DNA from: Anagrus nilaparvatae
Lineage: Eukaryota > Arthropoda > Insecta > Hymenoptera > Mymaridae
Direction: 5' to 3'
NCBI GenBank assembly: GCA_022575985.1
Contig: JAKSXM010000263.1
Coordinates: 10,024,001-10,088,000 of the forward strand
DNA: 64,000 nt
Every line of letters starts with the position of its first letter. Within the stretch, counting starts at the first letter, position 1. A program made the translations under genes and the position numbers. Positions 20,959-31,780 of this stretch are shown here, piece after piece. Below the pieces are notes generated by a model. That model was given only the letters and a program-made list of their open reading frames with translations. It did not search any database and was not told the DNA's origin.

Positions 20959-22759
20959 GGTTGGGAAATAAACCATTTTTGGTGAATACCCGACATGCTG
21001 GAATGAGATAGGTTGGCCCCATGGACTGGTAGGAGTTACCAATTGACACGATGCGCAAGCTACAGACCACTTGTTTGGCCCCTTAGTGTAGATAACTCTA
21101 GGTGGGATTGAACAGCCTTCTTGTGGCTACCCTGTTGTCGCATTAGCGCATACAAATGTTCACTCACTGACCAAGGTTGAGGCTTGCACAACTCATACTT
21201 GTGCGTTACTCAACCGATGGCTTTTGGCTGGGGTCTCAATGGCCCCGCATGATAATGATGGTGGTTTCACCCTACTTAGCATTCCTAGGGACGCCAGGTG
21301 GGATGATTCTTTGCTGATTGACGCCGAACTCATTGCGAGGGGTTCGTCATTTTTTCTTGCAGACATCTGTTAACAGGGCACATAACCCTTCCCTTTTTTA
21401 GATATCACGAAAGGCAACTATTATAATTTATTTACTATAATAATTAAAGTAATCAAAGAACGATGCACTCTGCTAGGGTCTCTCTGGGGTAGGGATCCAC
21501 GACAGTGTCTTCCTACCGTAATCCGTCAGGAACTTACTGCCGCTAGTTCCTTCACGTCCGAGACATTTGCCCAACACCTGCTGGGGGGATTCAGAAAAAG
21601 CCTCGAAAAAGCTGAAGAGTTCGTCGGGATTGGCTGTTTGTGTTTCTGTCATAAACAAAAAATTGTTTAATCTAAATGTGTCTTAAATGTTGCAGCCAAT
21701 AACGTTCGGGACGTAAGGTTAAATCTTGGTTATTATCAGATAAACCCTGACAGTGGTGGGTGACTGGCTTGGACATGACTGAGCCTAGGATTCTTGCCCA
21801 CCGGGGGGGCCCTCGAATGACTGCTCAATCTTGACGGCTTTTTGCGGAAACAGGAATGCCACTGAGACTGACGTCTCAAGTTTGTATATTGATCTTAGCT
21901 TCTAAATTTGCATAGAGTTATGCAGATTAAATTTAATGACTACTTTATCATGGGAGCAGATGTTTGGGGGTGCATCGCTTGCTTCTTTTGCAATGCAAAT
22001 CGAAGCAACAACGGCCTGAGTGGTCTTACCTGGCTGCCTATAATGATAAAATTTACAGAATATTTTCCATGTGAACCAGTAGAATCTGTAGGACTTTTAA
22101 CGGTATCCCCCTCTGTGCTTCGCACTGAGGGTGACGGCTGTTGCAGGTCTGACTCCTGTCTTGCGACGGGCTAGAATATCGCGAGCTGGATAGCAACCAG
22201 AGTGGTACGAACCCGCTAAATCTGCAGGAATGACATTGATCAACCCCCTGGGACTAGTACCCGGGGTGTTGAACGGTGAAAGACCGAACAATTAATCCAC
22301 TAAACACACTTTTCTTTTTTTTCTTAATTCTTACAGATACACCAGAAATAGCCTTTTTTTTCAGATTAAAAACCAAGCGGCGTGATGCTGCCAATCATCG
22401 CGGCTCGCGGTGGTCGGCCCCCCGGATTGGGATGGCAACCTCCGTAGAGGGTACAGATCAAAAACTGGGAACTGCACCTCCAGGCCGCCGGTTAGTACAG
22501 GAGCCCGGAGCCGTCTAGCTAACGGGTCTGGCTGCTCTATCAGCCGGCGCATAATCTTGTTTTCTGTAGTAGTGCCGGGTAGCGCCCGGATAGGGCCCTG
22601 CTGCAGTGAGCGGGAGGCTTTTCACAAGGCCACTACGCTAGGGGACACCCAGTTCGGGGGGCCGACCACTGCGAGATCACCGTGCTGATTGGCTGCATCA
22701 TGTACCGCATTCAACCACACAAGACAGCAAAGGTTAGAAGGAGGGAAAGTTAAAACATA
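20959..22759 (+). other. 5' UTR of the R1-clade element
   Basis: 1.8 kb without a supported ORF. It starts directly after the target duplication with GGTTGGGAAATAAACC. Short frames (21473, 21908, 22276 and others) show no domain. It presumably holds the internal promoter, but no motif can be named with confidence. Confidence 0.7.
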
Positions 22760-24601
22760 ATGATGGAGCAAAACAACGATAATAAGGTTCAAAGCGTGCA
22801 GGAACCGCCAAAGAACAATAACGAACAGGGCTCCCTATCCCTGACAAGTTCAAACGCAGCTGGCCAAGGAGAACAAGTAGAACTAATGCAGGTAGAATCT
22901 ACTCAGGGGATGGCAGATGCAAAACGAGAGAGCTATGCTGACCAATTTAAATGCATTGCAGGCAGCGATGGCAGCCTTCATGAAGGTTTCGAAGCAGCGC
23001 TGGAAAAGCCAGCCGCCTTTCTTCACCACATAGCTGTGATGAAGGAAGCCGTCCAGGCAATGGAAAAACACCACGCTGAAATGAAGGATGCATATGAGAG
23101 CATGTCGCAGCAAACAACGAAACAAAAGAACTGCGGCATGCCACTAAAAAATGGTGTCACTCTATTTGGTAACGTCCTTGAACAGCTTGAGCTGATAAGG
23201 GAGAGACTGGAAGGAGAAACCAAAGTGATGGAGTCTGCTATCAAAAAGGTAGCCGACAGGAATTCGGTAAAGAGAGTCCGATCGTCTTCTTTTTCGGATA
23301 GCTCTCCAGAATTGAGGCATGCTACCAAAAAAACTCCCCATGATCGAGGTCAGAACGGGAAGTCGACGAAGCCTGAAAAGATACTAGTGCTCTCAATAGA
23401 GAAATCTAAAGAGGCAGAAAGTAGGCTGCGTCAAAGGCAGGAAAAACAACGTCAGGAAAAGGAGAAGAGGCAGCAGCTGCTGCAACAAGTGAGAGCGCAG
23501 AGCCAACAGCGCAAGGACATGCAGCAGCCAAAGCCTCAGCTGCCGGACGGGGAGAAGTCGGACAATCCCAACGACGGGAGCAAAAGGCGCAAGAATAAGG
23601 CGGAAAAGAAAAGGCAGAAGAAAGAAAGGTTAGCGGCTGCCAAATCACAGCAAACAAGGGGGCCGCAAACCGGCCAAGTTGTTCAGACTGAAAAGTCTGA
23701 CCAGCAGGTGGTACAGCAGCAGCAGCAGCAGGAACAGGGAAAACCCCAAGAGAAATGGGAAGAAGCCAAGAAGAAGGCAAAGAGGAAAAAGCCGGAAGCG
23801 AAGCAGCAGAGCGAAAAGCTCAAAGTGGAGGAACCTCAAAAACCGAGGCGGAAACGCAGGTTTAGGAGAAGGAAGGAAGCCTTCCAGATTACTCCGGCGG
23901 CGGGAAAAAGCTACGAGGAAACGCTCCTTGAATTAAAGAGGAGCGTGAACCTCGAAGAGTCCGGCACAAGGGTCCACCGGATAAGGAAAACGCAGAACGG
24001 CAGCGTCCTTATAGAACTGGAGGCCATTGAGGACAGGCAAAAGCTTGAAGAAGCAGTTAAGGCAGTCACGGGCCCTGAGTCAAATGTTCGTGACATGATA
24101 CCCACTCTAAAACTCGAAATTCGAGATTTGGATGGGGTCACTAATGAGCAAGAGATTCAGGCAGCTGTCGCCAAGGCTGTAGGTCTTGAAAATGGCGACC
24201 TATTCCAGGTCACCATTTTCAAAACCAAAGGTACAGCAAGCCAGATGGCTGTGGTAGACCTGCTTGAGGCCGACGCTTTGCGCCTGGCCAAAAAGGGCAA
24301 AATCCAGATTGGCTGGGCATCAAGCAGAGTGCGCCTCCTTGCGGATGCTCGACGCTGCTTTAAATGTCTGGGCTATGGGCATAGTCAATATGTCTGTAAA
24401 GGCCCAGACAGAAGTAAGGCGTGCCTTAAATGTGGCAAAAATGGCCATAAAAGGACGGAATGTGACAAAGAGAAGCCCAAGTGCTTCCTTTGCACGTCCA
24501 GAAAGGATAAGTGCTCGACGGAGCACTATCCTGGTGAGGGAAACTGCCCCAGCTACCGGGAGGCTCTGGCTGTGGCGAGAAGTAGGTGTCATCGGAAATG
24601 A
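22760..24601 (+). CDS. R1-clade ORF1 protein (Gag-like, three zinc knuckles)
   Basis: An intact frame of 613 codons, starting ATGATGGAG (the second ATG at 22763 is equally possible) and ending TGA at 24599-24601. The N-terminal half has a helical segment (about residues 85-160) and a long Lys/Gln/Arg-rich low-complexity region (about 190-375). A conserved block follows, and then three zinc fingers: CFKC....H....C near 533, CLKC....H....C near 555 and CFLC...H.....C near 575. This layout is typical of R1/TRAS ORF1. The protein binds element RNA and forms the RNP that carries ORF2 product to the target. The stop overlaps the ORF2 start (ATGA at 24598-24601), a common way to couple the two ORFs. 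It is the only undamaged long gene of this element. Confidence 0.93.
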   Translation: MMEQNNDNKVQSVQEPPKNNNEQGSLSLTSSNAAGQGEQVELMQVESTQGMADAKRESYADQFKCIAGSDGSLHEGFEAALEKPAAFLHHIAVMKEAVQAMEKHHAEMKDAYESMSQQTTKQKNCGMPLKNGVTLFGNVLEQLELIRERLEGETKVMESAIKKVADRNSVKRVRSSSFSDSSPELRHATKKTPHDRGQNGKSTKPEKILVLSIEKSKEAESRLRQRQEKQRQEKEKRQQLLQQVRAQSQQRKDMQQPKPQLPDGEKSDNPNDGSKRRKNKAEKKRQKKERLAAAKSQQTRGPQTGQVVQTEKSDQQVVQQQQQQEQGKPQEKWEEAKKKAKRKKPEAKQQSEKLKVEEPQKPRRKRRFRRRKEAFQITPAAGKSYEETLLELKRSVNLEESGTRVHRIRKTQNGSVLIELEAIEDRQKLEEAVKAVTGPESNVRDMIPTLKLEIRDLDGVTNEQEIQAAVAKAVGLENGDLFQVTIFKTKGTASQMAVVDLLEADALRLAKKGKIQIGWASSRVRLLADARRCFKCLGYGHSQYVCKGPDRSKACLKCGKNGHKRTECDKEKPKCFLCTSRKDKCSTEHYPGEGNCPSYREALAVARSRCHRK

Positions 24602-27559
24602 TCAAGGTTCTCCAAGGGAACATGCAACACGCACGGGAAGCTAGTGCATTGTTGGATCAAATTGCTCGCGAAGAGGATGCAAATATCCTCTTACTAAGCG
24701 AGCAATATTACAACATGAACCACAAGTACTGGCTTTCCGATGACACTGGCTGCTGCGCCATATGGCTTCGAGGCAGAGCCCAAACGTCCCTTACCCAACA
24801 AGGGAAAGGGAATTGCCACGTCTGGGCCAAGTGCGGGGAGACAACTTATATAAGTTGCTATCTCTCCCCAAACGACAACTCGGCAGAGCTGGCTACAAAG
24901 CTGGCCAGCATCGAGAACACGGTCCGAACGGTGACTGGTCGCGTCATCCTTGGTGGAGACTTCAACGCCAGGGCTCTGGAATGGGGGATGCCAACGACTA
25001 ATCCCAGGGGACGAATGGTGCTTGAAATGGCCACTAGGTGCAAACTAGTGGTCCAGAATAGAGGCAACAGGCCTACCTACGAGAGGCCGGGTTGGGGTGT
25101 CTCTATCCCGGACATAACCTTCGCTACAGAAGCTGCGTCCGGGAGAATAGGCGACTGGAGGGTGATGGATGATCAATACAATGGTAGTGATCATCATTAC
25201 ATCGCCTTCCGGGTATTGGAAGGAAACTCACAACGACCTCCGTACAGGAGGCGCCCCCTGGGTTGGAACTTTCCAAAAATGGACGAAGATAGATTCGAGG
25301 AGCTTGGCATGGAGGGGCCACAAGTCCCCATGAGGCTGAAATCTTAGTTAAGAAAGTAACGTCTCTATTATGCGGGGCTTGTGATGCCTCGATGCCTCGC
25401 CGCAGGCCCTGGAAAGGGAGAAAGCCAGTGTACTGGTGGACTCCCGAAATAGCTGAGCTCCGGAAGGAATGCCACAGGACACGACGAAAGGCGCAAAGAG
25501 CGCGGGACAGACCTGAGGCTGCCGTGCTTTCTCAGGAACACAAGGACGCCAAACACCGGCTGGCCAAGGCCATCCGTCAAAGCAAGGCCCGATGTCTGTG
25601 TTCATTACGCGATGATGTAAACAAGGACCCCTGGGGCCTAGGTTACAAAGTCGTAATGGGCAAGTTAAACCGGGGTCCGACAACATGATGGACGCGGCGT
25701 CGACTGAACGGATCGTCGGTGCTCTCTTCCCTGAAAGGCCCATCCGGGATAACCCGGTTGAGGTGATACCCAGGGAGGAAGTGCCGCTGTTCAGCGAAGG
25801 CGAGATTGTCAAGGCCATAAAGGCCATGAAAAATGGTAAGGCGCCGGGGCCGGACGGGATACCAGCGGAAGTGCTCAAAAGAGCGGTTAAAGTAATCCCT
25901 GGTATCCTGTTAAACATGTTTAATGCGTGTTTGGTGGCTGGAGTGTTCCCAAAGCAGTGGAAGGTGGCACGTCTCGTGCTCTTGAACAAGGGCAAGGGAG
26001 GAGCCCCGGACTCTCCATCATCTTACAGACCTTTGTGTATGTTAAATACCATTGGTAAGGTTATGGAGAGTATGCTCCGGGCAAGGCTCAGAAGGGCAAT
26101 CGAGGAGGGCGGTGGTCTCTCCGAGGAGCAGCATGGCTTTCGTGAAGGGCATTCCACGATAGACGCCATCCGGCGTGTCGTGGATACCGTAAAGGCTGAG
26201 AGGTAAAAGCGGCCTGCAATTCGCAAGGACGTCCTTCTGGTAACGCTGGACGTCAAAAACGCTTTCAACTCGGCCAGGTGGGATGACATGATCCGGTCTC
26301 TCGAGTACGATTTCCAGATACCCAGCTATCTGGGTAAAGTACTAAAGGATTACCTGCGGGACCGGAGACTGCTCTACGACACGCTCGATGAAAGGCGTGA
26401 AAGGGTTTTGAGTGCAGGCATCGCGCAGGGCTCGGTTCTTGGACCGGACCTGTGGAATGCCTTTTACGATGGCTTGTTGCGCGTCCACCTCCCGGAAGGA
26501 GTTTCCCTGATCGGGTACGCCGACGACGTGGCCCTGACCATAACTGGCAGGGACATGGAAGTGACCCAGGAGAGGTTGAATCTAGTCATGAGACGGATCA
26601 ACCACTGGATGGGCGATCACGGGCTCCAGCTTGCGATCCCAAAAACGGAGATTGTACTGCTGACCCGTCGAAGGGTTCCCACCGACTTTGATGTAATTAT
26701 CGACGACGGCGGAAACCCTCACACGATCCGAACCAGAACATCGGTGAAATACCTGGGAGTTCAGCTTGATAACAAGCTGACCTTCTGGGAGCAATTTCAG
26801 AGGTCGTGTGAAAAGGCAGCGTCGGTCGCATCCTCCCTGTCAAGGCTCATGGCCAACATTGGGGGACCCAAACCAGGGAAGCGAAGGCTCCTGATGTCAG
26901 TCGTCAACTCTGTCCTGCTTTACGGATCAGAAGTCTGGGCGAAGACCACAGAAATTGCCAAGTACAGACATAAGATATCGTCTGTACAGAGGCAAGCGGC
27001 AGTGAGGATCGCCTACGGATATCACACGGTATCTCTAGAGGCGATCCAGGTTGTCGCCTCGGTGATACCCATCGACCTGCTAGCGTTGGAGCGGAAATTC
27101 ATCTACGAGAGCGTAGATGAGCGCGAAGTGGCATCCACTCGCGCCCGCTCCAACTCTATGGAAGAATGGCAGAAACGATGGAAAAAAGACGAAGAGGAAA
27201 ATGCCCAATGGACGCGCAGGCTGATCTCAGATCTGCAGGAATGGATGGGACGACAGCATGGGGAGGTAGATTTCTACCTCACCCAGTTCCTAACTGGACA
27301 CGGATATTTCCGTGTCATGTTGGAGCACTGGCAAAAGGTGGCAACAAAGGAGTGCTTGCACTGTCCGGGCGTGGATGATACAGTAGAGCACACATTCTTC
27401 GAATGTGTGCGCTACGCGGAGGGGCGCCCGCCCTTCCCGATTTGGAGGCCGGAGACGGTGGTCCCGGAAATGCTACAGAGTTCCGAAAACTGGAACAAAG
27501 TAGCAGAGTACGTGAGGGCCACCTTGCTGAAGAAGAAAGAGGAGGGCTTTCTATCGTAG
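24598..27559 (+). pseudogene. R1-clade ORF2: endonuclease and reverse transcriptase, broken three times
   Basis: ORF2 starts at ATG 24598 with an AP-like endonuclease: QGNMQHAREA, ILLLSEQY (metal-binding Glu), GGDFNARALEW and SDHHYIAF (catalytic Asp-His). Frame 1 ends at TAG 25345-25347, but the conserved reading shifts to frame 3 shortly before about 25320 (EILVKKVTSLL onwards). A second shift near 25670-25690 leads to the RT, with KNGKAPGPDGIPAEV and SSYRPLCMLNTIGK blocks. A TAA at 26204-26206 interrupts this frame, which then continues unbroken to TAG 27559 through LDVKNAFNSARW (first catalytic Asp), the YADDV box (26515-26529) and the C-terminal CX2CX8HX4C motif. So two frameshifts and one stop make the copy non-autonomous. 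Confidence 0.93.
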
Positions 27560-27863
27560 AGAGCTCTCCTGTCCCTAGGCAGGGGGGAAGGCAGCGGCCA
27601 GCTGCCTAGGCTGCGCGTCCCAAACTGAAGTTATACCTGAAAAGGGAGTTCCGGTTCGGGACAAACAAGCGCGGGGGGTTTAAAGTGTGTTTATCCAGTA
27701 AGAATCTGGGGCGTAGCCGGTGACCGCGATCGCCGGTGGTCTCCCAGTTGTATTCTTTGTACAACTGGGCGGTCATGGAAATTTGCGGGCCTTTACGGTC
27801 CGCAAACACTCCATGGCTGATGCAAGATTCACATATTTCACATATTTAAAAAAAAAAAAAAAA
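27560..27863 (+). other. 3' UTR and poly-A of the R1-clade element
   Basis: GC-rich 3' UTR with stem-loop words (GCCGGTGACCGCGATCGCCGG; CCAGTTGTA...TACAACTGG; TTGCGGGCC...GTCCGCAA), then a 16-A tail (27848-27863). The stem-loops are likely recognition features for reverse transcription. Confidence 0.8.
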
Positions 27864-27874
27864 TACATTGGGTT
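27862..27874. repeat. Right target-site duplication of the R1-clade element
   Basis: AATACATTGGGTT, matching 20946-20958. Confidence 0.9.
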
Positions 27875-27947
27875 AGGTTTTCAAAATTTGGGTTCAACGA
27901 TAGCTTCCAATCTACCAAAATTGTCATTTCTACGATACTCACATAGC
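27864..27947 (-). pseudogene. Exon 2 (upstream half) of the SAP-SWIM gene
   Basis: Begins after an acceptor (TTTATTTAG, AG at 27948-27949) and encodes LCEYRRNDNFGRLEAIVEPK, then a TGA (27881-27883), then KPN, which continues as NPMYYKD beyond the R1 insertion. The phase with exon 1 (AG|G) is correct. The stop is one of at least two nonsense changes in this gene. Confidence 0.65.
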
Positions 27948-28052
27948 CTAAATAAAATTTATTCATGATTACAAATTTTAATTTTATAAGTATTCAAATA
28001 TTAAACCTGATTTATTTATCAAACAAATAAATTTTTAATGTAATTATGTTAC

Positions 28053-28150
28053 CTCTCTTGCAATTTAGCTTTTTTGCCATAAAGTTTAGCTCCTAATTCT
28101 TTGAGTTTTGCTTTTAATTATATAACTTTTAAATCTTTAAATTCTTCCAT
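28053..28150 (-). pseudogene. Exon 1 of the SAP-SWIM gene: SAP domain
   Basis: Starts at ATG 28148-28150 and encodes MEEFKDLKVI, a TAA (28118-28120), then LKAKLKELGAKLYGKKAKL and a GTAACA donor (GT at 28051-28052). The pattern LKxxELKxxLKxLGxxxxGxKxxLxxR is the SAP motif, a two-helix DNA-binding module found in chromatin and DNA-repair proteins. The stop replaces the residue before the second SAP Leu. The 103-bp intron to exon 2 has GT..AG borders. SAP at the N-terminus and SWIM downstream is an architecture seen in insect multi-copy genes of unknown role. Confidence 0.65.
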
Positions 28151-28559
28151 TTTAAAAATAGTAATAAACACTTATTAAAAGTTAAAAAAGAATTTTTATA
28201 TTAAACAACTAATTAAACAAGTAATTATATTAAACAAATTGTAAATAAATATCTGAGGATGACGCAATTCTCGGACCGATTGCAAAAGGCGCCCTCTGGA
28301 AAAGTTTTGGATATGCATCCCCATACTTTCTATGTTTGAGCTTTAGTTATTATTATTATAATTATTATTATTTATTAATTATTTATTATTATTGTTAATG
28401 ATTTTACATTAGTTAAAAGGACTTTAGTTACTGAGGAATTTTGTATATCATAGTTAGGTTGCTAATGCAATAATGTGCATGTTTCTAGGGTGTGCAAAAT
28501 TGCCAGTAATTTCTGTATAGAGAGGGATTATTACATTACAAAACTTAAGAAAAAAAAAT
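28151..28559. other. Region upstream of the SAP-SWIM gene start
   Basis: AT-rich, with one GC-richer block at 28250-28330 and an ATT-rich run (28340-28395). It could hold the promoter of the SAP-SWIM gene, but no motif is certain. Confidence 0.35.
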
Positions 28560-29010
28560 TATTATTATTCTCTGACATTTTAAATACAAAAAATACTTTT
28601 TGGACTTATAGAATTTCTAAATAATTTTTCAAAATCTCAGCATATTCTCTGATCTGCTGACATTTTAAATACAAAAAATATTTTTTGAACTTATAAAATT
28701 TTCAAACGAAACTTAAAATTAATTCTTTAAAATGTCAGCATATTCTTTTATATGCTGACATTTTATATACAAAAAATAATTTTTGAATTTAGAAAAATAT
28801 CATTATTTTTTAATTAACTTAAAAAAAAAATTTTATCAAAACCGCCGTATATCGTTGTATATGGCGAATTTCTTAGTTAAAAAATAATTTTTGGACTAAG
28901 AAAAAATAGCATTATTTTTTAACTTAACTTAAAAAATATTTTTTATCAAAAACGCCGTATATTGCACTTCATACGCAGTTCTTCTTTCTTAAAAACCAAA
29001 ATTAATCTTA
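28560..29010. repeat. Degenerate tandem repeats
   Basis: The word TGACATTTTAAATACAAAAA recurs about every 95 bp (near 28575, 28655, 28755), with linked CAGCATATTCT words. Then a second unit with AACTTAAAAAA, ATCAAAA and CGCCGTATAT recurs twice (28810-28960). No coding content. Confidence 0.6.
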
Positions 29011-29519
29011 AAAAATATTTTTTTTTTTTGAAAGGTTCTATCTTCTGGGACTAGAGCTTGTCTATGATGAACAAAAATTTCTTGCTCCACCTATAATGAT
29101 GATATTCTGACTCAACTAGCCAATTTTCCTGTTTCCAAAGTATTTGATCGAAGAATTTTGTCTATAGTAATTTTGTGCATTTGAGTATTATAGGATTTGC
29201 AAGGCAACAATTTTTATATTGGAAATTTAATTTACTCCCTTTCTTTTACAGTCTGATAGATGGGATAAAATCCGTCTTCGAGTGGAGATAAATCTTCTAG
29301 GTTTCCGCTGCTGCCTGATTTATTTATTTATAATTTATAATAATTTACTACCTTAAACTTATTTCGTATTTACTAATATCACTTTTTTTTTGAATTTTTA
29401 TTGTTATCATTTACCTTTATTTTGTCTAAATAAAATTAATTGTGGAAAACAAAAATATTATTTTTATTCTCAAGCAATTTTGTAGATTTAGAGATTATTC
29501 ATCTAGTTATATTGCGGGA
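29011..29519. other. Stretch downstream of the second gypsy element
   Basis: No supported gene. A 3' LTR matching 35353-35900 was expected around here but was not recognised, so the gypsy copy appears truncated at this end. Confidence 0.4.
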
Positions 29520-29978
29520 ATCGTGGTTTTAGGTACGACTTCCTCACTCTATTTGGAGGTATTATTTTGAATTTATTTTGACCTAATTTCAATTTTACAT
29601 TACCATTTTGGTATGTGTCACTTACAGCAAACGGGCCTAGATAATGATTCCTAATTTAATAACCTGGTAGTAAATATACACTGTCGCCTATTTTAAAAAT
29701 TCTATGAACTAATTTTCTATCATAATACCTTTTTGACTTTTCTTTCGCTCTTATTAGATTTTCTCTAGCTAACTTTTGTACCTTATTTAGATGAATGACT
29801 AAATTTTTTAAATACTCATCCATGGTTGTAGGCAAATCTTCTGGGTCCTCCATGCTTGACGGTGTTCTACATATTCGGCCAAAAACCCATTCAAACGGAG
29901 TTGCATCTGTCCCTTCATGGTCGGCGCTGTTATAGCGCTCAGGTTTATGTACAGGTATTCATCCCAGTCGTCCAGATT
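29520..29978 (-). pseudogene. Gypsy integrase C-terminal region
   Basis: Starts inside the integrase (HEGTDATPFEWVFGRICRTP), continues through MEDPEDLPTTMDEYL and the helix RENLIRAKEKSKRYYDRK, and reaches the FKIGDSVYLL block that opens the integrase chromatin-binding domain. A further block (HYLGPFAVSD) follows after a stop. The catalytic DDE core is absent, being deleted on the upstream side. Confidence 0.8.
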
Positions 29979-30211
29979 TTAACATGGAACATGTTCATTG
30001 GATGGGGTATTTGAAAAAGTTTGGCTCAGGAGGGGGGGTGGGTGAAAAATTGACACTTTTAAGGGAGGGATAAAAAATTGACGTTTTTAGGAGGGGGGTG
30101 AAAAAGTGACGCTTTTAGGGGGGGGAGTGGCGTTTTTAGGGGGGGGGTGAAATGGATTTAGAATATTTTTGATTTAGGGACTTAGAATAATTTGAAGTGG
30201 GAGTCAGGCCT
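29979..30211. repeat. TTAA-family repeat with G-rich tandem units, inside gypsy pol
   Basis: Begins TTAACATGGAACATGTTC (TTAA at 29979-29982) and contains four to five copies of a unit of about 25 bp around GACGTTTTTAGGGGGG, then GATTTAGGGACTTAGAATAA. The same beginning and end-like words occur at 38520-38650. It lies exactly where gypsy pol is interrupted. Confidence 0.65.
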
Positions 30212-31104
30212 TCCTTGGAAATTATTTGCCCTAAATAGTTGATGGTCTTCTTTATGAAGTGACACTTTTCAGGCTGTAATTTTAGGTTAACTTTTTGTAA
30301 TCTTATCATTACTTGTCTTAAGGCTTCTAATTATTTTTCTAGATTCTTGGCAAATATTAAAATATCGTCGATGTAGACTACCACATTCTCCAGTCCAGCA
30401 AGCACTATATTTAGCAGCCTTTGAAATGAGCTGGGAGCTGAACATAACCCAAAAGCTAATCTTTAGAACTGAAATAAACCATATTTACAGGCAAATGCCG
30501 TTTTATGCTGGTCATCTGGATGAATGGCCACCTGGTGATACCCTTGCGAAGGGTCAAGAGAGATGAAGTACTGAGCGCCATCTAGCTTGTCCAGAATTTT
30601 CAATACAGATGGTAGAGGGTAGCTATCACCCAAAGTTACAGAATTTAATTTTCTAAAATCCAAACGGAGTCGATGTTTGATCACCCCCTGGACGTTTGGC
30701 TTCTTTGGAACCAGCAAAATACCAGAATTATATATTGAGAAACTTGGTACTATGATACCTTTCTTCAAAAGTTTCGTTATTTGCTCCTTAAGTTCCTTAG
30801 CCAAAAATAAATTTATCCTGTACTGTTTTGTATGAATGGGCAGCTCATTTGTTGTAATTATGCGATGTTGATATAAGCCCGTGCATGGTAGGTAATCCCC
30901 TGGAATGTGAAAACAATCATGAAATTCATTTATTACATCTTCTACAATTTTCAATTCATCTTCCGATAGATGCTCAAGATTTGACAATTCCTTGATTTTC
31001 TTGATCCTTTCCTCTGAACTAATTACCAACACCCTAACTTTACCTTTTCTGCTACACTTTATTTTATCCAGTACCTCTATAGCTTTTTTAAATATATCAG
31101 GCAT
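30212..31104 (-). pseudogene. Gypsy reverse transcriptase
   Basis: The frame 31104-30463 contains a linker, the HRIITTNELPI block and the RT fingers and palm: SGILLVPKKPN, RLRLDFRKLNSVT, DSYPLP and FISLDPSQGYHQ with the first catalytic Asp. After a stop at about 30463 the same frame continues through LAFGLCSAPSSFQRL and the catalytic VVYIDDILIFAK (near 30370) to KKTINYLGQIISKEG. At least two nonsense codons are visible. RNase H is missing beyond 30212 because of the repeat insertion or deletion. Confidence 0.85.
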
Positions 31105-31108
31105 AAAC

Positions 31109-31639
31109 TTAGGTTTGTCTACTTCTGAAACTGTTAAGAAAATTAAATAAACCTTGAGTATTTATTTCCTTAAAATCTATATTATCTAATATTACATTTG
31201 TTAACGCTATTATATCTTGTTTATTATAATCACTAAGATTATTTTCTTCTAAAATGTCAGAAATTAGTTCTTCTAATATTGAAACTTGTTTCAAAAAATA
31301 AGTTTCTTCTTCAGAATTATGTACAAACCTATGTTCAGATAATGTGTTAATTCTATCAGCTAAATCTTTTTTATGCTTAACTAATTTCTTATAACTGAAT
31401 CTTTCAACCTCATCTACCTTATTAATACCTATTTTCTGATTTATTTTATTGAAATTATTTAATATTTTTACTATTAATTCTAGAACCGGAGAGCAAATAT
31501 GGTTACTAACTTGTAAATACGACATGAGCTTATCCAACTGTTTTAAAGTTTCTCTGACCTCTAATGGCGTTAGTGATGTTTTTTCTAACAAAAACCTTTT
31601 AGCCATGGCAATTAACGCTCTAGAATCATCAATTGCCAT
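31109..31639 (-). pseudogene. Charged coiled-coil-like segment of the gypsy polyprotein
   Basis: The 176-codon frame lies between the protease region and RT. It is rich in Leu, Lys and Glu with heptad-like spacing (EEETYFLKQVSILEELISDILEE). No catalytic motif is visible. A frameshift near 31125 links it to the RT frame (SEVDKPKFMPDIFKK). It is probably a polyprotein spacer rather than a separate protein. Confidence 0.45.
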
Positions 31640-31780
31640 AGGTATTAAGTCCTTACTTTTTGCTAAAAACCTTAATATGACTTGCAGCGTTTTGAACTCG
31701 TCAAAACCTTGAATTTAAGCTTCGGCAATTCTTAGTACCTTATACACAGGTCTTACCACAGAATTTTCCTTAAACCCTAA

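Larger units (their letters stand above)
20959..27861 (+). mobile_element. R1-clade non-LTR retrotransposon, full-length copy with broken ORF2
   Basis: About 6.9 kb: a 1.8-kb 5' UTR, ORF1 (Gag-like), ORF2 (endonuclease, RT, C-terminal zinc motif), 3' UTR and poly-A, flanked by a 13-bp duplication. It is GC-rich against the AT-rich host. It sits in a protein-coding exon rather than in 28S rDNA, so it is not a site-specific R1 in the strict sense. ORF1 is intact; ORF2 has two frameshifts and one stop. Confidence 0.95.

Noticed and set aside
23406..23839. Minus-strand ORFs rich in Pro/Ala/Leu opposite R1 ORF1
   Set aside because: They are antisense shadows of the Lys/Gln-rich part of ORF1.
20959..27861. 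Site-specific 28S rDNA R1 element
   Set aside because: Both flanks are exon sequence of a SAP-SWIM gene, not rDNA.
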